Source of the DNA: an uncultured Actinomycetes bacterium
GTDB taxonomy: Bacteria; Actinomycetota; Actinomycetes; Nanopelagicales; Nanopelagicaceae
Assembly (NCBI GenBank): GCA_903845465.1
Contig: CAIMXQ010000039.1
Coordinates: 1-39,110 of the forward strand
DNA: 39,110 bases
Direction of reading: 5' to 3'
This document shows, piece after piece, positions 8,058 to 16,493 of this stretch (positions are counted from its first letter, which is position 1; each line of letters starts with the position of its first letter). Position numbers and translations under genes: made by a program. The notes beneath the pieces were generated by a model. It was given only the letters and a program-made list of their open reading frames with translations, was not told where the DNA came from and did no database searches.

Positions 8058-8074
8058 CGAAATTCCTAGAGACG

Positions 8075-8518
8075 TTAAGCAGTAGTTGCCACAGTGTGTG
8101 ATCGAAGAAGATCTGCAACAGTGTGAGACAAGGTAAATGGGTCAATGGGATGTAGAACATTTGCCTCAGCACGTGACCAGGCAGCAAGCCATGCATCTTC
8201 CTTGCGGCCAGTGATGACCATTACTGGAGGACAGTTGAAGACTTCGTCCTTCAATTGACGAGCCATTCCAAGTCCACCTTCGGGCACCGCTTCACCATCA
8301 AGGATGAAGAGGTCGATGGGGCTATCGCTTCCGGGTTTCTTCGCATCGACAAAGAGCCGAAGAGCGGCGGCTGTAGCAAACTCGTGGATGACATGTTCGG
8401 CCATATCGACGGCAACTCGATTTCCAAGTGCACTGATAACTGCATCTCGCACCGAAGAATCATCTGAATACAAGACGATCGAGTACTTGCGCTCTCGGGC
8501 GCCCTCGTTCTGTGTCAT
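8075..8518 (-). CDS. Stand-alone response-regulator receiver-like protein (degenerate)
   Basis: A 147-residue protein consisting only of a CheY-like domain. The acidic pair Asp19-Asp20 (LYSDD), the candidate phosphoacceptor Asp74 (FILDGE) and a Thr103 equivalent (VITGR) are present. The invariant lysine of the KP motif is replaced: NVLHPID places His123 before Pro124. Receivers lacking that lysine are often not phosphorylated in the standard way, so this may be a pseudo-receiver. There is no output domain and no adjacent histidine kinase. It precedes trpD by 17 nt and is divergent from ctaE, so it may sense or regulate something linked to either, but the sequence does not tell. Confidence 0.78.
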   Translation of the reverse strand: MTQNEGARERKYSIVLYSDDSSVRDAVISALGNRVAVDMAEHVIHEFATAAALRLFVDAKKPGSDSPIDLFILDGEAVPEGGLGMARQLKDEVFNCPPVMVITGRKEDAWLAAWSRAEANVLHPIDPFTLSHTVADLLRSHTVATTA

Positions 8519-8525
8519 ATCGCGA

Positions 8526-8531
8526 AGTCTA
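8526..8531 (-). promoter_or_regulatory. -10-like hexamer TAGACT of a leaderless promoter (receiver-like gene)
   Basis: On the minus strand TAGACT ends 7 nt before ATG 8518. There is no ribosome binding site, and no good -35 is visible. Confidence 0.4.
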
Positions 8532-8670
8532 ATGTCCCATCGAGTGATTGCTAGACGAGCAAATCGAGTGGATCTGCGTGACCCTTTTCACCTCATTTGA
8601 GCGGCAAATCCAACCTCGATGACCCCGTCTAAATAGGTTAGTGAGCCCCTTTTCGGGAATAATGCCACCC

Positions 8671-9300
8671 ATGACAAGCACCAGCGTGAGCGCTCACCAC
8701 AAGATCACCCGCCCCAATTTGGTAGCTGTCGGAACCATTGTCTGGCTGGCAAGTGAACTCATGTTCTTTGCAGCGCTCTTCGCAATGTACTTCACCACAC
8801 GCGCTGTACAAGGTCCGAAGATCTGGCTTGAATCAACGGGAATGCTCAATGTCCATTTTGCAGCAATCAATACAACTGTTCTCGTCTTATCTTCTGTCAC
8901 ATGCCAATTCGGTGTGTTCGCTGCTGAGCGATATCAAGCACGTCGCACAGGTTCACTTTTTAATTTTAGATCGTGGGGAATGCGCGAGTGGTTTGCCATG
9001 ACATTCCTTATGGGCGGCTTCTTTATTGCCGGTCAGATTTATGAATATGCCTCACTCGTTCGTGAAGGTCTGACGCTCTCATCTGTTGCTTACGGTTCAG
9101 TCTTCTATATCGCAACCGGTTTCCATGGACTTCACGTAACAGGCGGGCTCATTGCATTCCTAATCGTTCTAGTTCGTGTCTCAAAGGCGCGTCGATTCAC
9201 CCAAGGCCAAGCTACGACAGCGATCGTTGTTTCGTATTACTGGCACTTTGTAGATGTTGTATGGATCGCCCTCTTCTCTGCCATTTATCTCATTAAATAA
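8671..9300 (+). CDS. ctaE: Cytochrome c oxidase subunit III
   Basis: A 209-residue, five-helix subunit III of the aa3 oxidase in the bc1-aa3 supercomplex of the plasma membrane. It closely follows the actinobacterial CtaE pattern: RPNLVAVGTIVWLASELMFF at the start, GSVFYIATGFHGLHVTGG in the middle, and VVSYYWHFVDVVWIALF at the end, where the conserved Glu and His residues lie. Start choice: in-frame GTG 8641 and ATG 8662 also exist, but ATG 8671 (MTSTS) matches the start of relatives such as the M. tuberculosis protein. It is the first gene of ctaE-qcrC-qcrA-qcrB. The 152-nt gap upstream (8519-8670) must hold its promoter, but I could not place one convincingly. Confidence 0.95.
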   Translation: MTSTSVSAHHKITRPNLVAVGTIVWLASELMFFAALFAMYFTTRAVQGPKIWLESTGMLNVHFAAINTTVLVLSSVTCQFGVFAAERYQARRTGSLFNFRSWGMREWFAMTFLMGGFFIAGQIYEYASLVREGLTLSSVAYGSVFYIATGFHGLHVTGGLIAFLIVLVRVSKARRFTQGQATTAIVVSYYWHFVDVVWIALFSAIYLIK

Positions 9301-9326
9301 TTGACACCCCAACCGAAAGGAAAACA

Positions 9327-10121
9327 GTGAAGCGCCTCTCGCGTCTACGCAGACATCGTGCAGCAGGACCAATACTTTTGATCTTTGCTCTCTTCACCAT
9401 CGGAACTACTTTCCAAGTTGCAAGTGCTGTCAATAACGACACCACCACCACAGTAGCTTCACGTTCTGCGACCGTCGATGAAGGTAAGCAACTCTTCCTC
9501 AAAGGTTGTTCTTCCTGTCACGGTATCAACGCCGAGGGCGGACAAATTGCGCCATCACTTATCGGCGTGGGTGCAGCAGATGTAGATTTCCAAGTTGGTA
9601 CAGGGCGCATGCCTATGGCCGATATGAGTACGCAGGCAATGCGAAAGACACCTGTTTATAACCCTGAACAGGTGAACGCCCTTGCAACATATGTTGCATC
9701 CCTTGCTCCCGGCCCCGCCGTTCCAACTGATTCAGTTCTCAATTACGAACGTGATGGCTCGGTTGCACAAGGTGGACAACTCTTCCGCACCAACTGCGCA
9801 ATGTGCCACAACTTCGCAGCACAAGGTGGAGCACTTACCCAAGGTAAATACGCACCAACTCTGATGGGCGTACAACCAAAACATATTTATGAAGCGATGA
9901 TTACGGGCCCTCAGTCAATGCCAGTATTTAGCGATAAGACAATTACTCCAGCAGAGAAGCTATCGATCATTAAGTGGATTAAATCAACAGAAGCAGAACC
10001 ACAGTTAGCAGGTTCATCTTTAGGGCGTGTTGGTCCGGTAACTGAAGGACTACTCGTTTGGACACTCGGAATAGGACTGCTCATCGGTGTTGCAGTCTGG
10101 CTAGCGATGAAGGCGAGATAA
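9327..10121 (+). CDS. qcrC: Cytochrome bc1 complex diheme cytochrome c subunit
   Basis: A 264-residue membrane-anchored diheme cytochrome c. An N-terminal signal-anchor helix (about 13-34) precedes two c-type haem sites, CSSCH (61-65) and CAMCH (157-161), with candidate axial methionines in GRMPM and QSMPVF. A C-terminal membrane helix (about 243-261) anchors it. In actinobacteria QcrC replaces cytochrome c1 and soluble cytochrome c, passing electrons from the Rieske centre directly to CuA of CtaC. The start is GTG 9327, with GAAAGGA ending about 7 nt upstream. It lies 26 nt after ctaE and 3 nt before qcrA. Confidence 0.97.
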   Translation: MKRLSRLRRHRAAGPILLIFALFTIGTTFQVASAVNNDTTTTVASRSATVDEGKQLFLKGCSSCHGINAEGGQIAPSLIGVGAADVDFQVGTGRMPMADMSTQAMRKTPVYNPEQVNALATYVASLAPGPAVPTDSVLNYERDGSVAQGGQLFRTNCAMCHNFAAQGGALTQGKYAPTLMGVQPKHIYEAMITGPQSMPVFSDKTITPAEKLSIIKWIKSTEAEPQLAGSSLGRVGPVTEGLLVWTLGIGLLIGVAVWLAMKAR

Positions 10122-10124
10122 CCC

Positions 10125-11117
10125 ATGGCACATGAGATAGAACCAATCAAGGATCCCGGGTTACCAGCTCACGTACATCGTCGCGCCGATTCAGATCCAA
10201 TTGCAGCGCAACGAGCTGAACGACAAGTTGCAATCCTCTTTGGACTCTCTGCAGTCGGCACTCTTCTTCTTATCTACTCTTACATCTTTATCAAGAGCAA
10301 CACATCGATATTCATTCCAATCATTGGCAACACCGGTGCACAACAACTTGGTCTCGGTATGGGAATGGCAATTGCCCTCTTCTGTATCGGTGCAGGAGCA
10401 ATCCACTGGGCTAAAACCCTGATGCCAGATGAAGAAGTAATTGCACAGCGCCATGAATTTCGTTCTGATGACGAAGATCGCTCAGAGTTTGTGAAGACGG
10501 TAAAAGCTGGGGCTTCTGCCGCTGGATTGGGTCGACGTCCTCTCATCAAACGTTCACTTGGAGTTGCACTTGGTTTATCAGGACTAACACCACTTCTCCT
10601 ACTTCGCGATTTGGGTCCTCTTCCAAAGGATAATTTGCAGAAAACTTCGTGGAAGCCTGGAACGCGTTTGGTGACAGATCCAGGAGATCGTCCGATCCGT
10701 CCAGAAGATTTAGAAGTAGGTGCAGTTGCACAGACTCTTCCGCAACTAGCACCCGGTGAAGAGCGAACTCTCAATAACATCGGGAAAGATGCAGTACTTC
10801 TGATTCGTCTTCGCCCTGAAGAATTTAACTTAACCCCTGAGCGCCTTTCATGGACGCACGAAGGCATCATCGCATTCTCGAAGATTTGTTCTCACATGGG
10901 ATGCGCTGTTGCTTTGTACGAGCAACAGACAAAGCACCTTCTCTGCCCATGTCACCAATCGACATTCGATGTCACGCGCGCTGCAAAGGTGATTTTTGGA
11001 CCTGCGGCTAGACCACTTCCACAGTTAAATATCACCGTGGATTCTGAAGGTTTCCTCGTAGCCCGCACACCATTTACAGAACCAATTGGACCTAGCTTCT
11101 GGGAGCGCTCATCATGA
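10125..11117 (+). CDS. qcrA: Cytochrome bc1 complex Rieske iron-sulfur subunit
   Basis: A 330-residue actinobacterial Rieske protein. It has an extended N terminus with three predicted membrane helices (about 35-56, 75-97, 143-160), then the soluble Rieske domain. Cluster ligands are in CSHMGC (Cys255, His257) and CPCHQS (Cys274, His277), and the second cysteines (260, 276) form the usual disulfide. The protein accepts electrons from menaquinol at the Qo site and passes them to QcrC. The ATG at 10125 follows qcrC by 3 nt, and the stop overlaps the qcrB start by 4 nt (ATGA), so the subunits are cotranslated. Confidence 0.97.
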   Translation: MAHEIEPIKDPGLPAHVHRRADSDPIAAQRAERQVAILFGLSAVGTLLLIYSYIFIKSNTSIFIPIIGNTGAQQLGLGMGMAIALFCIGAGAIHWAKTLMPDEEVIAQRHEFRSDDEDRSEFVKTVKAGASAAGLGRRPLIKRSLGVALGLSGLTPLLLLRDLGPLPKDNLQKTSWKPGTRLVTDPGDRPIRPEDLEVGAVAQTLPQLAPGEERTLNNIGKDAVLLIRLRPEEFNLTPERLSWTHEGIIAFSKICSHMGCAVALYEQQTKHLLCPCHQSTFDVTRAAKVIFGPAARPLPQLNITVDSEGFLVARTPFTEPIGPSFWERSS

Positions 11118-12703
11118 CAGCACGCGAAAGAATCGCCGGCAACGTCGCAGGATATGTAGACGATCGCACAGGTGCAGCTAAATGGATGAAGAAGAATCTG
11201 ACCAAAGTCTTCCCCGATCATTGGTCCTTCCTTCTCGGTGAAATCTGCTTGTACTCATTTATTATTCTTCTGCTTTCAGGCACGTTCCTCACATTCTGGT
11301 TTGACCCTTCACAGCGCGAAGTCATTTACGACGGTGGATACCAACCACTTTCTGGTTTGAAGATGTCTGCGGCGTACGCATCAACTCTCCATATTTCATT
11401 TGAAGTACGCGGCGGTCTTTTGATGCGCCAGATTCACCACTGGGCAGCGCTCATCTTCATGGTTGGAATCGTCGTTCACTTACTCCGTGTTTTCTTCACT
11501 GGCGCATTCCGCAAGCCACGCGAATTCAACTGGATTATCGGTGTTGGTCTTCTTACGCTAGGAATCGTTGAAGGTTTCTTGGGTTACTCACTTCCAGATG
11601 ATCTTCTCTCTGGTACTGGTATCCGAATCGCAGAAGCAATTATCCAAGCGATCCCACTAGTAGGTTCGTATATCGCCTTCTTTGCATTCGGTGGAACATT
11701 CCCAGGTGAATCATTTATCCCACGTATCTACACAGTTCACGTACTACTTTTGCCGGGTATCTTCCTCGCGCTCATCACAGTCCACTTAATGTTGGTCTGG
11801 TACCAGAAGCACACACAGTTCCCAGGCCCCGGTCGTACAGAGAAGAACGTTGTTGGATATCCATTGATGCCTGTCTACATGGCTAAAGCAGGTGGATTCT
11901 TCTTTATCGTCTTCGGTGTCACTGCATTCTTAGGTGCAGTTGCATCCATTAACCCAATCTGGCTTTATGGTCCCTACACACCAGGACAAATTTCTGCGGG
12001 ATCGCAGCCCGATTGGTACATGGGCTGGCTCGATGGTTTGGTACGTATGTCACCGCCGCTCGAAACTCACGCATTCGGCCACACAATCTCTTGGAATATC
12101 TTGCTACCTGGATTGATCTTGCCTGGTCTGATGTTTACTGGACTTGCTCTCTACCCATTTATTGAAAGCTGGGCTACTGGCGATAAGCGCGAACATCACC
12201 TGCTTGATCGTCCACGTAACACTCCAAACCGCACAGCTATCGGTGTTATGGCTCTCACCTTCACAATGGTCTCGCTCCTCAACGGTGGTAACGACATCAT
12301 TGCTCAACAATTCCACCTGACAATTAATCAGATGATGTGGTTCTCGCGAATCGGCGTTGTGGTACTTCCTCCGATTGCATTCGTCATTACCAAGCGACTC
12401 TGTCTCTCATTGCAGCGTGCTGATCGTGATCTTGTCTTGCATGGTCGAGAAACAGGCCGACTTGTGCGTATGCCAAGTGGTGAGTTTGTAGAAGTCCACG
12501 AGCCAATCTCTGCCGAGAAAGCTTGGACGTTAACCTCACACGAGCAGATTGCCCCTCTTGAACTTCCATTAGAAGATGGCGCTGGAGTTCGTAACCCAGG
12601 TGTACTTAAGAACAAACTTCGTAATCGAATCTCACGTGCAACAGCAGTTGCAGTTCCAAAGGCTACTGAGACAGATCGCCGCGAACTAGACGGTCACCAC
12701 TAG
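11114..12703 (+). CDS. qcrB: Cytochrome bc1 complex cytochrome b subunit
   Basis: A 529-residue cytochrome b with the fused b6/subunit IV-type core and the long C-terminal extension typical of actinobacteria. Haem-b histidines are visible on two helices (His108/109 and His122; His209 and His224). The Qo motif is PDWY (299-302) rather than PEWY, as in other actinobacterial QcrB proteins. It oxidises menaquinol within the bc1-aa3 supercomplex in the plasma membrane. The last roughly 120 residues are charged and cytosolic. It is the last gene of the ctaE-qcrCAB unit and ends 10 nt before the convergent mmsA gene, leaving no room for a hairpin terminator. Confidence 0.97.
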   Translation: MTARERIAGNVAGYVDDRTGAAKWMKKNLTKVFPDHWSFLLGEICLYSFIILLLSGTFLTFWFDPSQREVIYDGGYQPLSGLKMSAAYASTLHISFEVRGGLLMRQIHHWAALIFMVGIVVHLLRVFFTGAFRKPREFNWIIGVGLLTLGIVEGFLGYSLPDDLLSGTGIRIAEAIIQAIPLVGSYIAFFAFGGTFPGESFIPRIYTVHVLLLPGIFLALITVHLMLVWYQKHTQFPGPGRTEKNVVGYPLMPVYMAKAGGFFFIVFGVTAFLGAVASINPIWLYGPYTPGQISAGSQPDWYMGWLDGLVRMSPPLETHAFGHTISWNILLPGLILPGLMFTGLALYPFIESWATGDKREHHLLDRPRNTPNRTAIGVMALTFTMVSLLNGGNDIIAQQFHLTINQMMWFSRIGVVVLPPIAFVITKRLCLSLQRADRDLVLHGRETGRLVRMPSGEFVEVHEPISAEKAWTLTSHEQIAPLELPLEDGAGVRNPGVLKNKLRNRISRATAVAVPKATETDRRELDGHH

Positions 12704-12713
12704 TTCACCTTCG

Positions 12714-14204
12714 TTAGTTCTGCGGAAATCCTAAGTTGATTCCGCCATGGCTTGGATCAAGCCAGCGGCTGGTGACAACTTTTCCTCGGGTAAAGAAGTG
12801 GAAACCTTCACTGCCGTGGGCATGCGTATCTCCGAAGAGTGATGCCTTCCAACCACCGAATGAGTAATACGCAGCTGGTACTGGGATAGGAACATTGATT
12901 CCAATCATTCCAACTTGAATTTCATTCTGGAATCTGCGCGCTGCTCCCCCATCATTGGTGAAGATTGCAGTGCCGTTTCCATAGATATGACCGTTGATGA
13001 GATTGACGCCTTCTTCATAGGACTTCACGCGTACAACGCTAAGAACAGGGCCAAAGATTTCATCTGTATAAATGCTCATCTGTGGTTTCACATTGTCAAA
13101 GAGAGTTGGTCCAAGCCAGAAACCATTTGAAGCTCCATTTACCTCGGGGTTGCGACCATCGACAACTACTGTGGCGCCTTCCTTTATGCCGGCTTCAACG
13201 TAACTGGCCACCTTGTCGCGATGAACACGAGTAACGAGTGGTCCCATATCTGCACCTTTGGTGCCATCACCGGTGCTTAGTTTGAGCATGCGCTCTTTGA
13301 TCTTTGCGATAACAGCATCAGCAACTGGTTCGAGCGCAACAAGTACTGAGATTGCCATACATCGTTCGCCGGCTGAACCGAAGCCAGCATTTACTGCCGC
13401 ATCTGCTGCAAGATCAAGATCGGCGTCGGGAAGTACGAGCATATGGTTTTTGGCGCCACCGAGTGCTTGCACTCGCTTTCCATTCTTCGTTGCTGTCTCG
13501 TAGATATATCGCGCAATGGGAGTAGAGCCAACAAATGAGATTGAAGCGATACCTGGATGTTCCAGCATCGCATCAACGACGACTTTGTCGCCATGAACAA
13601 CGTTAAAGACTCCATCGGGCAAGCCTGCCTGCTTCCACATTTGCGCAATGAGCATGGATGCAGAAGGGTCTTTCTCCGACGGTTTGATGATGACGGCATT
13701 TCCCGCAGCAATTGCAACAGGGAAGAACCACATAGGAACCATCGCCGGAAAATTAAATGGAGAAATAATTCCAACAACGCCAAGTGGCTGACGAATCGAG
13801 TAGACATCGATTCCATTGGATACGCCTTCGGAGTACCCGCCCTTCAGCAGATGTGGAAGTCCGCAAGCGAACTCAACGACTTCTAGACCGCGGGTAACTT
13901 CTCCGAGCGCATCGCTAAGAACCTTGCCGTGCTCGGCTGTAATAAGAGCGGCTACCTCTTCCTTACGAGCATTGAGGATCTCGCGAAAGGCAAAGAGTGT
14001 CTGAACTCGCTTAGTCAGGGATGTCTGCGCCCACTCTCTACCTGCCTTGGTTGCAGCTTGTACAGCTTCGTCGAGAACAATGGGAGTGGCAAAAGCGACA
14101 TGTGCACTGACTTCGCCAGTTGCTGGATTGAAGATTTCACCTGTTCGATCCGTTGTGCCTTTATAGATAGATCCATTAATGAAATGGTTGATAGTTGTCG
14201 TCAC
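12714..14204 (-). CDS. mmsA: CoA-acylating methylmalonate/malonate-semialdehyde dehydrogenase
   Basis: A 496-residue aldehyde dehydrogenase-fold enzyme of the MMSDH group. Diagnostic features are SPFNFPAMVPMWF (148-160), FVGSTPIARYIY (224-235), GGAKNHM (249-255) in place of the usual ELGG general-base motif, and the catalytic Cys282 in GERCMA. These enzymes convert (methyl)malonate semialdehyde plus CoA and NAD to propionyl- or acetyl-CoA. The gene starts at GTG 14204, only 5 nt after the stop of an omega-aminotransferase that would produce malonate semialdehyde from beta-alanine, so a beta-alanine or related catabolic role is likely. Valine or inositol degradation are alternatives. It is not a ketoglutarate-semialdehyde dehydrogenase. 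Confidence 0.94.
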   Translation of the reverse strand: MTTTINHFINGSIYKGTTDRTGEIFNPATGEVSAHVAFATPIVLDEAVQAATKAGREWAQTSLTKRVQTLFAFREILNARKEEVAALITAEHGKVLSDALGEVTRGLEVVEFACGLPHLLKGGYSEGVSNGIDVYSIRQPLGVVGIISPFNFPAMVPMWFFPVAIAAGNAVIIKPSEKDPSASMLIAQMWKQAGLPDGVFNVVHGDKVVVDAMLEHPGIASISFVGSTPIARYIYETATKNGKRVQALGGAKNHMLVLPDADLDLAADAAVNAGFGSAGERCMAISVLVALEPVADAVIAKIKERMLKLSTGDGTKGADMGPLVTRVHRDKVASYVEAGIKEGATVVVDGRNPEVNGASNGFWLGPTLFDNVKPQMSIYTDEIFGPVLSVVRVKSYEEGVNLINGHIYGNGTAIFTNDGGAARRFQNEIQVGMIGINVPIPVPAAYYSFGGWKASLFGDTHAHGSEGFHFFTRGKVVTSRWLDPSHGGINLGFPQN

Positions 14205-14209
14205 GTCTC

Positions 14210-15568
14210 TTACTTGTCGCTTCCGGTGTAGTGATGGGCAATCGATGCAAAAGCCTGATCCAAGATTGCAAAACCTTCACGTATCTCAGCTTCTGACACA
14301 TTACATGGTGGACAGATATGCATTCTGTTGTAATTATTAAATGGCATAAGACCAAGTTTCTTACATGCTGCTACGAGTTCGTTCATAGCAGGGCTAGATG
14401 AGCCATACGGAGCAAGAGGTGCACGAGTCTGGCGATCTGTGACAAGGTCCAGCGCCCAGAAAACACCCTTTCCGCGAACTTCGCCTATGACTTTATGTTT
14501 TAACATCAGCTCGTTGAGTAGAGGTTTGATTACGTTCTCACCGATATGAGCTGCGTTTTCAACCATCTTCTCTTCAGCCATAACATCGAGAGTTGCAACC
14601 GCCGCAGCCGTTGCAAGCGGATGTCCGCTGTATGTAAGACCACCAGGGAATACGCGATCGTTAAATGTTGCAGCGATTTCATCACTGATAATGACTCCAC
14701 CGAGTGGAACGTAGCCGCTATTGACACCTTTCGCGAAGACAATGAGATCTGGTTCTGCCTTGCTATGTTGATATGCGAACCACTTACCTGTTCTACCAAA
14801 ACCTGACATAACTTCATCCGCAATCCATTTAATCCCGTACTTATCGCATAGCGCTCTTACGCCCTCAAGGTAACCGACAGGTGGAATCAAAACTCCAGCA
14901 GTTCCCACAACTGATTCGATAAGGATTGCAGCAATCGTTGCTGGGCCTTCAAAGATGATGACTTGCTCAAGGTGTTCGAGAGCGCGCTTGCACTCTTCTT
15001 CCTCACTCTGTGCCCAAAAGGCTGTGCGGTAGAGATATGGACCAAAGAAATGTACATGTCCGTATGCGAACTCATTTGGCCAACGACGCGGATCGCCTGT
15101 AGCTGTAATCGCAGCGCCGGTATTGCCGTGGTAACTGCGAAAGAAGGAAAGAACTTTGTGGCGATTGGTATGAAGTCGCACCATACGAATTGCATTCTCG
15201 ACAGCATCTGCTCCTCCGTTGGTAAAGAAGACCTTATTGTGATGAGCACCAGCACGTTCGGTGATTCGCTTAGCAGCTTCTCCACGCGCTTCATTAGCAT
15301 GTTGTGGTGCAACTGCCGTAATAAGAGCTGCCTGCTCCTGAATCGCCTTCACAACTTTGGGGTGTTGGAAACCAATATTGGTAAATACCAACTGACACGA
15401 AAAGTCTAGATACTTCTTTCCATCAAAATCCCAGAAGTAGCTGCCTTCTCCGCCAGCAACAGGAAGAGGAGAAATCTGTGATTGCGCAGACCAGGAGTGG
15501 AATACATGAGCGCGGTCGAGATCAAAGACTTCTTTGCCGCGCTCTGGATTTGCAGGAGGTTGAGTCAT
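14210..15568 (-). CDS. Class III omega-amino acid:pyruvate-type aminotransferase
   Basis: A 452-residue PLP-dependent fold-type I class III aminotransferase. Features are the N-terminal segment HVFHSW, phosphate-binding NGGADAVENAIRM (117-129), YHGNTGAA (146-153), Asp251 in IADEVMSGFGRTG, and the PLP lysine Lys280 in VFAKGVNSGY. Relatives act on beta-alanine, taurine, putrescine-derived amines or 4-aminobutyrate, usually with pyruvate as acceptor. Coupling to the adjacent malonate-semialdehyde dehydrogenase points to beta-alanine (product acetyl-CoA) as the simplest substrate, but this is inferred. The start is ATG 15568, with TTAGAT 6 nt upstream. Confidence 0.88.
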   Translation of the reverse strand: MTQPPANPERGKEVFDLDRAHVFHSWSAQSQISPLPVAGGEGSYFWDFDGKKYLDFSCQLVFTNIGFQHPKVVKAIQEQAALITAVAPQHANEARGEAAKRITERAGAHHNKVFFTNGGADAVENAIRMVRLHTNRHKVLSFFRSYHGNTGAAITATGDPRRWPNEFAYGHVHFFGPYLYRTAFWAQSEEEECKRALEHLEQVIIFEGPATIAAILIESVVGTAGVLIPPVGYLEGVRALCDKYGIKWIADEVMSGFGRTGKWFAYQHSKAEPDLIVFAKGVNSGYVPLGGVIISDEIAATFNDRVFPGGLTYSGHPLATAAAVATLDVMAEEKMVENAAHIGENVIKPLLNELMLKHKVIGEVRGKGVFWALDLVTDRQTRAPLAPYGSSSPAMNELVAACKKLGLMPFNNYNRMHICPPCNVSEAEIREGFAILDQAFASIAHHYTGSDK

Positions 15569-15574
15569 GGCTGT

Positions 15575-15604
15575 ATCTAATCAGGTAAGTCTAAGAAAAG
15601 TCAG
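15575..15604 (-). promoter_or_regulatory. Leaderless promoter of the aminotransferase-mmsA pair
   Basis: On the minus strand: -35 CTGACT (15599-15604), an 18-nt spacer, -10 TTAGAT (15575-15580), then 6 nt to ATG 15568. No ribosome binding site. It overlaps the gap after the EamA gene. Confidence 0.5.
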
Positions 15605-15606
15605 GG

Positions 15607-16470
15607 TTAAGTACGTATGACAAGTGCTACACCCGCAGCGGTCATGACTATTCCTAGTATCTCCTGTGGGCTCACCTTTTCATGGAATAGAAGGAAAGCT
15701 TGCAAAACAGCCATCGGTGGAACCAGGTAGAGCAAGCTTGAAACTTTTGCGGCCGACCCTCTGTTCAATTGCCATAGAAGCAGTAGAACAGCTGCGATTG
15801 AAGTGATTAAGACCGCCCAGGTCATTGCCCAGATTGAAGTGTGTGTTACTTCAAATCGCGTCTTACCGCGAATGAGAGATATCGCTAGCAATCCAAAACC
15901 TGCAATGGCAAATTGATAGGTGGTTCCGATCATGAGCGGAATTGAGTGACCAACCTTCTTCTGCAACAAGGTAGCAATGGTGCTTCCAGCAAGTGCCAAG
16001 AAGAGAAAGGCGAGAGTTTCTACAGTAAATCCGCCGGACTTCGACAACTTAGGTAGCACCACGAGGATTACTCCCGATAAGCCACAGAAGAGTCCGCCCA
16101 ATTGCTTCTTAGTCAATGGCTCATTGAGAAAACGTACGGCAAGCAGAGATACCACGATTGGTTGCATACTTGTGATCACTGAAGAGAGACCCGATGGCGC
16201 ACCACGTTCGATTGCATACCAGACCCCTGCTAAATACAGTCCGTGCAGCGCGACTCCGATAACTAGCGATGCGAGTAAATCTTGACCCGATAATCGGATC
16301 GGTTGCCGTAAGACGAGAGTCAAAATGAGCAATATGGCGGTCGCGAGCAAGAGACGTATCGCTAAGAAATAGAGAGCATCCGCATCCTTGAAGGCGTAGC
16401 GCGCAACAACAAAACCCGAGCTCCAAATTACAATGAAGAACCATGGGGCTATGGCAGTTAGTTTCTTCAT
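15607..16470 (-). CDS. EamA/DMT-family transporter
   Basis: A 287-residue membrane protein with about ten predicted helices in two EamA repeats. The first repeat includes WFFIVIWSSGFVVARYAF and the second begins near ALAGSTIATLLQKK, each ending with a VILVV- or ALVIR-type helix. EamA proteins are drug/metabolite transporters, commonly exporters of amino acids or metabolites; the substrate is unknown. Its N-terminal start is ambiguous: TTG 16479 or ATG 16470; the ATG (MKKLTAIAPW) was chosen as the normal family start. It lies 23 nt after ctaF on the same strand and may be read through from the ctaCDF unit. Confidence 0.88.
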   Translation of the reverse strand: MKKLTAIAPWFFIVIWSSGFVVARYAFKDADALYFLAIRLLLATAILLILTLVLRQPIRLSGQDLLASLVIGVALHGLYLAGVWYAIERGAPSGLSSVITSMQPIVVSLLAVRFLNEPLTKKQLGGLFCGLSGVILVVLPKLSKSGGFTVETLAFLFLALAGSTIATLLQKKVGHSIPLMIGTTYQFAIAGFGLLAISLIRGKTRFEVTHTSIWAMTWAVLITSIAAVLLLLWQLNRGSAAKVSSLLYLVPPMAVLQAFLLFHEKVSPQEILGIVMTAAGVALVIRT

Positions 16471-16493
16471 GCTGCCCAAGCGGAATCTATTAC

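Noticed and set aside
8641..8670. Upstream in-frame GTG 8641 and ATG 8662 as starts of ctaE
   Set aside because: The extra residues have no counterpart in the mycobacterial CtaE, whose N terminus aligns with ATG 8671; no TANNNT at offset 6-7 and no clear ribosome binding site favours the upstream codons, although a GGGA precedes ATG 8662.
10280..10870. Minus-strand open frame of about 196 codons inside qcrA
   Set aside because: It is a shadow of the Rieske gene, rich in Ser/Arg/Pro, with no domain and no independent promoter or ribosome binding site.
12714..14204. Possibility that this aldehyde dehydrogenase is the missing ketoglutarate-semialdehyde dehydrogenase of the hydroxyproline route
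   Set aside because: Motifs GGAKNHM, FVGSTPIARYIY and GERCMA are those of CoA-dependent methylmalonate-semialdehyde dehydrogenases, and its partner gene is an omega-aminotransferase.
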